This document shows, in pieces, positions 60,267-64,000 of a DNA stretch of 64,000 nt; the first letter of the stretch is position 1; each line of letters opens with the position of its first letter. The translations under genes were made by a program, and so were the position numbers. Location: IMG/VR virus record IMGVR_UViG_3300042484_000833, positions 17,896-81,895 of that record. One strand, given 5' to 3'. The DNA is from a virus. The notes under the pieces are model-generated. The model was not told the DNA's origin. It saw nothing but the letters and a program-made list of their open reading frames with translations, and searched no databases.

Positions 60267-63212
60267 ATGACTTACAACATTTATTATAGTGATTCTGGTA
60301 ATCCTCAAAATCCAATATCAGTGCCAGACGGCATCGGCAGTGTTGACACTAGCACCAGTTTGACATTTCCTGGAAAGAATTCTACAAGTTATGCATCTGC
60401 CATCGGTACTAATTTTTTACGTTTACTAGAAAATTTTGCTAGGAACACTGCTCCTGGCTCAGTTTTTGGAGAAGGTTCTCCAATCACTGGACAATTATGG
60501 TACGACACGTCAGCTTTTCGTCCGCAGTTAAAACTCTACGATGGTACAAAATGGACCGAAGCTGGAAACATTAAAAAAGGTTCAACACAACCTTCTGCAG
60601 AAAATAGTATCATAGGCGATTTATGGGTTGACACTACAAATCAGCAATTATATTTGTTTGCTGGAACTACTTGGATTTTAGTAGGCCCTCAGTTTAGTGA
60701 AGGCAGTGAGTCTGGAATAAAAGCAGAAACATTAGTAGACAGAAATACTAATACTAATAAAACTGTCTTAATTTTATACGTTAGTGGATTTCCAGTTATT
60801 ATTGTTAGTAAAGATGAATTTATTCCAAAATTAGCAATTGACGGTTTTGAAGTAATACGTCAAGGCGTTAATTTATCTACAGCCGACTTTGATCTCGACG
60901 GAAGAGTTTTAAATAAATTCTGGGGAACCAGCGAAAAAGCAAATTCGTTAGTTGTAGGTACTAGTATAGTTCCGTCCACGAATTTCTTACGCAGCGATAC
61001 TGTAAGTACAACCAATTATACATTAAACATTAGGAATGGTGGCGGCCTAGTTTTAGGCAGCTCATTAGAAACATCGCTGTCTATATCTCCAACCGGTGCC
61101 CTGTTATATCATAAAACTCCAGGACAGTCTTTAATTTTTAAAACAACTACTTCTGGCGGCGTTGCCAACGAAGTGTTAGTTGTAACTGGAAATCAACGTG
61201 TAGGGGTGAATAAGACACCCACTGAAGCATTGGACGTATCTGGTAATTTATTAGCCAGCGGCAGCATAAAAACTACAGCAACTACTAGTTCTACAAGTAC
61301 AACCACTGGCTCTTTAGTGGTTGGCGGCGGCGCAGGCGTGGCTGGCGCCTTATATGTTGGCGGTGCAGCTAATGTAGTTGGACAAGTTACAGTTGGAAAT
61401 TCTGCAGCCACAGGTGCGGCCATAGTAACTAGTAACACAACGCCGTTAGTTCCAAAACACGACATTGGTACTTCTGGAAATAATTTTAGAAATGTTTATG
61501 CTCAGAATTTTTATGGAACTACATTTGTCGGAGATGTAACTGGTAATGTGTCGGGTAATGTGTCGGGATCAGCAGTATCTCTAGCAAAGACTTCGGCATT
61601 CTCTTTAAGAGGCGATATCACTAGCAATGTCATTGCTTTCAACGGAGCATCAGCAGTTCCTATTAGATATGTATCTACAGTTTCTAAAAATGTTCTTGGG
61701 GTAGTCACTGTTACTACCATTGTTCCGCACGAATATATTTCTAGTTATATTGTTAGCTTAGAATATAATACTGTAAGTCCCGGAGCAATTTTAACTTCTT
61801 TTATAACAGCCGGTTCGGTAATCACTGTCACGGGTCTTAACACATTTACATATACCAGTTCTAACACTGTGTTAATTAGTACAACAGGTACTGTGGGCAG
61901 TATTGCTGGAAGTGGACCTTGGACAGGCACTATCACTGGTATGAGTTCGACTACTGGCTTGGTAATAGGATCAACTGTAACAGCAACTAATGGTTCAGGT
62001 AGCCTCGGATCTAGCGGAGTATATACGGTTAGCGGTTCAATTACGGGCTCGTCTGTAGCTTTTACAGCTACTGGTGGCACAACTCCAGTAGCTGGAGCAA
62101 TTACTAATATAATTGCTACTGGTTCTATTGCTACAACTTCTATGCCAGTTGGTATAGTTGGTTCACTAACAGTAAATCCTGGCGGCACATTTAATACAGT
62201 ACTAGATGACGAAGTTATTTCTGGAAAAATAGAATTATCAAACATAGTAGATAGTGATTTCTTTTTAGTTTATAGATCTACAGCATCGCCTGCTTTAAGA
62301 AAAATTAGCAAAGCTGTATTGTTTTCCACAGCAGGCACAGTGCCTACTGGCAGTATAATGCCTTTTGCTGGCGATACTGCTCCGGCAGGATACTTATTAT
62401 GTGACGGCAGTGAACAAAGTCAGGGTCAATATTCCGAACTGTTCACAGTATTAGGCACCAAGTACGGTTCTGGCACATATAATGCTATATCAAATCCAAC
62501 TGGCTTGGAAGGTTATCAAACATTTAGAATTCCAGACTTACGTGGACGTTTTGCGCTAGGCAAAGATGACATGGATAACGGTAACACTATCAATATACAA
62601 GTATCGGCCACACTAGGTTCTATGACTGCTATAACAACATTAGGTGCCATCGATGCAACATTTACAGTTTTAAATTCAGCTACTATAAACGGACCATGGA
62701 CAAGGGCATTGGGTAGAACATTAAGCGGTACACCGCTTCAAAATAATTTGTCTCCGGTTACGATTACAGCAGTTACAGTTGGAACTACTAACACAACTAT
62801 AGTTGTAAGTTGTCAAAGTCAAACTGTTGGCTATCCTACTGGTGCCACAGGACTAACGCTGGAAGCAATTGGTTCAAAAGATGGCGGTGGTGGTGTAGCT
62901 GGCAGAGTATCGAGCGCAACAATATTAGGTGTTTCAGGCGGTAATAATCAGAAAACATTATCAAGCTCAAACATTCCAGATCACTTACATGATATGAAGG
63001 ATAGTTTGAATAATCAATATGGAGCTGTTAGCAGCGCCCCTTCTACCGCACCAGAAATTATTGCACAAAGCATACACTTTACATCCCCAGCTGGTCAGTT
63101 GTTACCAAACAGTGGCGGCATTCAGGGATATACTTCACAAACAGCACTAGACGTTATGAATCCGTATCAAACAATCAACTATATTATATTTACTGGCAGG
63201 ATCTTACCATGA
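60267..63212 (+). CDS. Tail fibre with phage collar domain (981 aa)
   Basis: The N-terminal 160 residues hold two copies of a base module: NFLRLLENFARNTAP then ITGQLWYDTSAFRPQLKLYD, and IIGDLWVDTTNQQLYLFAGT. The next gene begins with the same module. The middle has intertwined repeats (GSLVVGGGAGVAGALYVGG, GDVTGNVSGNVSGSAVSLAK) and a TFTYTSSNT beta module shared with the leftward fibre proteins. From about residue 695 is a phage tail-collar domain: GSIMPFAGDTAPAGYLLCDG, then FRIPDLRGRFALGKDD. The end, MNPYQTINYIIFTGRILP, is typical of collar/short-fibre tips such as T4 gp12. It is likely a receptor-binding short tail fibre. Its stop overlaps the next ATG (ATGA). Confidence 0.88.
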   Translation: MTYNIYYSDSGNPQNPISVPDGIGSVDTSTSLTFPGKNSTSYASAIGTNFLRLLENFARNTAPGSVFGEGSPITGQLWYDTSAFRPQLKLYDGTKWTEAGNIKKGSTQPSAENSIIGDLWVDTTNQQLYLFAGTTWILVGPQFSEGSESGIKAETLVDRNTNTNKTVLILYVSGFPVIIVSKDEFIPKLAIDGFEVIRQGVNLSTADFDLDGRVLNKFWGTSEKANSLVVGTSIVPSTNFLRSDTVSTTNYTLNIRNGGGLVLGSSLETSLSISPTGALLYHKTPGQSLIFKTTTSGGVANEVLVVTGNQRVGVNKTPTEALDVSGNLLASGSIKTTATTSSTSTTTGSLVVGGGAGVAGALYVGGAANVVGQVTVGNSAATGAAIVTSNTTPLVPKHDIGTSGNNFRNVYAQNFYGTTFVGDVTGNVSGNVSGSAVSLAKTSAFSLRGDITSNVIAFNGASAVPIRYVSTVSKNVLGVVTVTTIVPHEYISSYIVSLEYNTVSPGAILTSFITAGSVITVTGLNTFTYTSSNTVLISTTGTVGSIAGSGPWTGTITGMSSTTGLVIGSTVTATNGSGSLGSSGVYTVSGSITGSSVAFTATGGTTPVAGAITNIIATGSIATTSMPVGIVGSLTVNPGGTFNTVLDDEVISGKIELSNIVDSDFFLVYRSTASPALRKISKAVLFSTAGTVPTGSIMPFAGDTAPAGYLLCDGSEQSQGQYSELFTVLGTKYGSGTYNAISNPTGLEGYQTFRIPDLRGRFALGKDDMDNGNTINIQVSATLGSMTAITTLGAIDATFTVLNSATINGPWTRALGRTLSGTPLQNNLSPVTITAVTVGTTNTTIVVSCQSQTVGYPTGATGLTLEAIGSKDGGGGVAGRVSSATILGVSGGNNQKTLSSSNIPDHLHDMKDSLNNQYGAVSSAPSTAPEIIAQSIHFTSPAGQLLPNSGGIQGYTSQTALDVMNPYQTINYIIFTGRILP

Positions 63213-64000
63213 CCTATAAGATTAACAAAACAGATGGCAGCTTGCTAACAGAAATTATCGATAGTGCTATCGATACCACTGCTACTGACTTGGCCTTAAT
63301 AGGTAAAAACGTCACGGGCTACGGCGAATATCTTAATGAAAATTTTATCAAGCTGCTAGAAAATTTTGCTAGCACAAGCGAACCTAATAATCCCATAACT
63401 GGTCAGATATGGTTTGACGTTAGCGAAAATAGATTAAAAGTCTACGACGGCAACGGATTTAGAATTGGCAGTGGCCCAATTGTATCAGGTACTGCTCCGT
63501 TAAATCCTATCCAGGGTGATTTTTGGATCGATAGTGCAGAAAATCAATTGTACTTTTATGACGGTACTGATAGACAACTAGCAGGTCCAATTTACAAAGA
63601 CAGTCAAGGTATTTCAGGTTGGGAAGTTGCCACAATTGCAGATATCGATGGTAATTCCAAAGTGATTGTAAAATTATGGGCCGCTCAGTCACTGTTAGGA
63701 ATCTTCAGCAAGTACACAGAATTTACACCTAGCAGTTTAATTCCTGGATACGCGGGATCAATCAAGACTGGATTCAATGCTGGCACTGTATCAGGATTTA
63801 AACTAAATGCCACAGCATCTAGCGCAGATGCGCTAGTTGATAGTTTTGGAAATTTAAAAACAGTTAGCAGTTTTATGTTAACTGACGACGATAACAGTAC
63901 TACAGGCAGTCTTACAATTATCAATCCAGAACCTTTGATACTGGGCGCAAATCAAGAAAATACTATATTGGTATCCGATGATGATATTCGAATTCGTAGT
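63209..64000 (+). CDS. Fibre-type protein, 5' part only, continues past window
   Basis: The frame begins with the ATG of an ATGA overlap with the preceding fibre stop and stays open to the window end (264 codons). It starts MTYKINKTDGSLLTEIIDSA and carries the same base module as the 981-aa protein: NFIKLLENFASTSEP, ITGQIWFDVSENRLKVYDGN and IQGDFWIDSAENQLYFYDGT, so the two are paralogues at their N-termini. The C-terminal specificity region is not visible. It is translationally coupled to the 981-aa gene and probably builds another fibre on the same baseplate attachment. Confidence 0.85.
   Translation, partial: MTYKINKTDGSLLTEIIDSAIDTTATDLALIGKNVTGYGEYLNENFIKLLENFASTSEPNNPITGQIWFDVSENRLKVYDGNGFRIGSGPIVSGTAPLNPIQGDFWIDSAENQLYFYDGTDRQLAGPIYKDSQGISGWEVATIADIDGNSKVIVKLWAAQSLLGIFSKYTEFTPSSLIPGYAGSIKTGFNAGTVSGFKLNATASSADALVDSFGNLKTVSSFMLTDDDNSTTGSLTIINPEPLILGANQENTILVSDDDIRIRS

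Overview
This window is part of the genome of a T4-like contractile-tailed phage (Caudoviricetes, myovirus morphology). The evidence is the run portal (gp20), two small core-position genes, protease (gp21), scaffold (gp22), major capsid protein (gp23), in the same order as T4 20-67-68-21-22-23, together with gp46/gp47, the late sigma factor gp55, and the baseplate genes gp26, gp53, gp5, gp25 and gp6. The fibre style (N-terminal 'GDLSAGELGLNTADAKIY' module, pectin-lyase-like repeats, GSGY repeats, YLTAEADTL motifs) and the moderate to low GC resemble marine or aquatic T4-like phages. No host-marker metabolic gene or tRNA was seen, so the host cannot be named.

Layout. Positions 1-18444 (minus strand) hold six virion genes ending in three very large fibre-like proteins (at least 1152, 2392 and 1802 aa). 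Positions 18600-27362 (minus) are the head module (gp23, gp22, gp21, acidic core protein, 79-aa protein, gp20), preceded by a tape-measure-like gene. Positions 27429-28471 (plus) are gp26-like plus a 71-aa companion, convergent with a 440-aa hydrophobic protein (28464-29786, minus). Positions 29801-30233 hold no ATG-initiated gene; they contain a cluster of hairpins and a GC-rich block. Positions 30234-34529 (minus) are an early operon: gp55, gp47, gp46, an 80-aa protein and a GIY-YIG-type nuclease. Positions 34608-64000 (plus) are the baseplate and fibre module: gp48/54-like, gp53, hub-like, gp5-like spike, gp25, gp6, a 4651-aa giant in the gp7 position, then short fibre and collar-type proteins and a gene that runs off the window.

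Regulation. A perfect sigma70-type promoter (TTGACA-17-TATAAT) fires leftward into gp55. Its -35 box abuts a late-promoter-like ACTAAATA that fires rightward into the baseplate operon. Further NATAAATA / CTAAATA boxes precede many structural genes, matching late transcription by gp55. Intrinsic terminators follow gp23 and sit in the convergent 28.46-kb overlap, where a single stem contains or touches both stop codons.

Most interesting items: the 4651-aa wedge-position protein with a visible seven-repeat FG-GAP propeller and a cupredoxin-like segment lacking copper ligands; the GC-rich, hairpin-rich segment next to the GIY-YIG gene; two genes whose late box lies exactly 6 nt from the ATG (predicted leaderless late mRNAs); a hydrophobic protein with a gp21-type cleavage site at residue 16; and extensive module sharing among the fibre genes.
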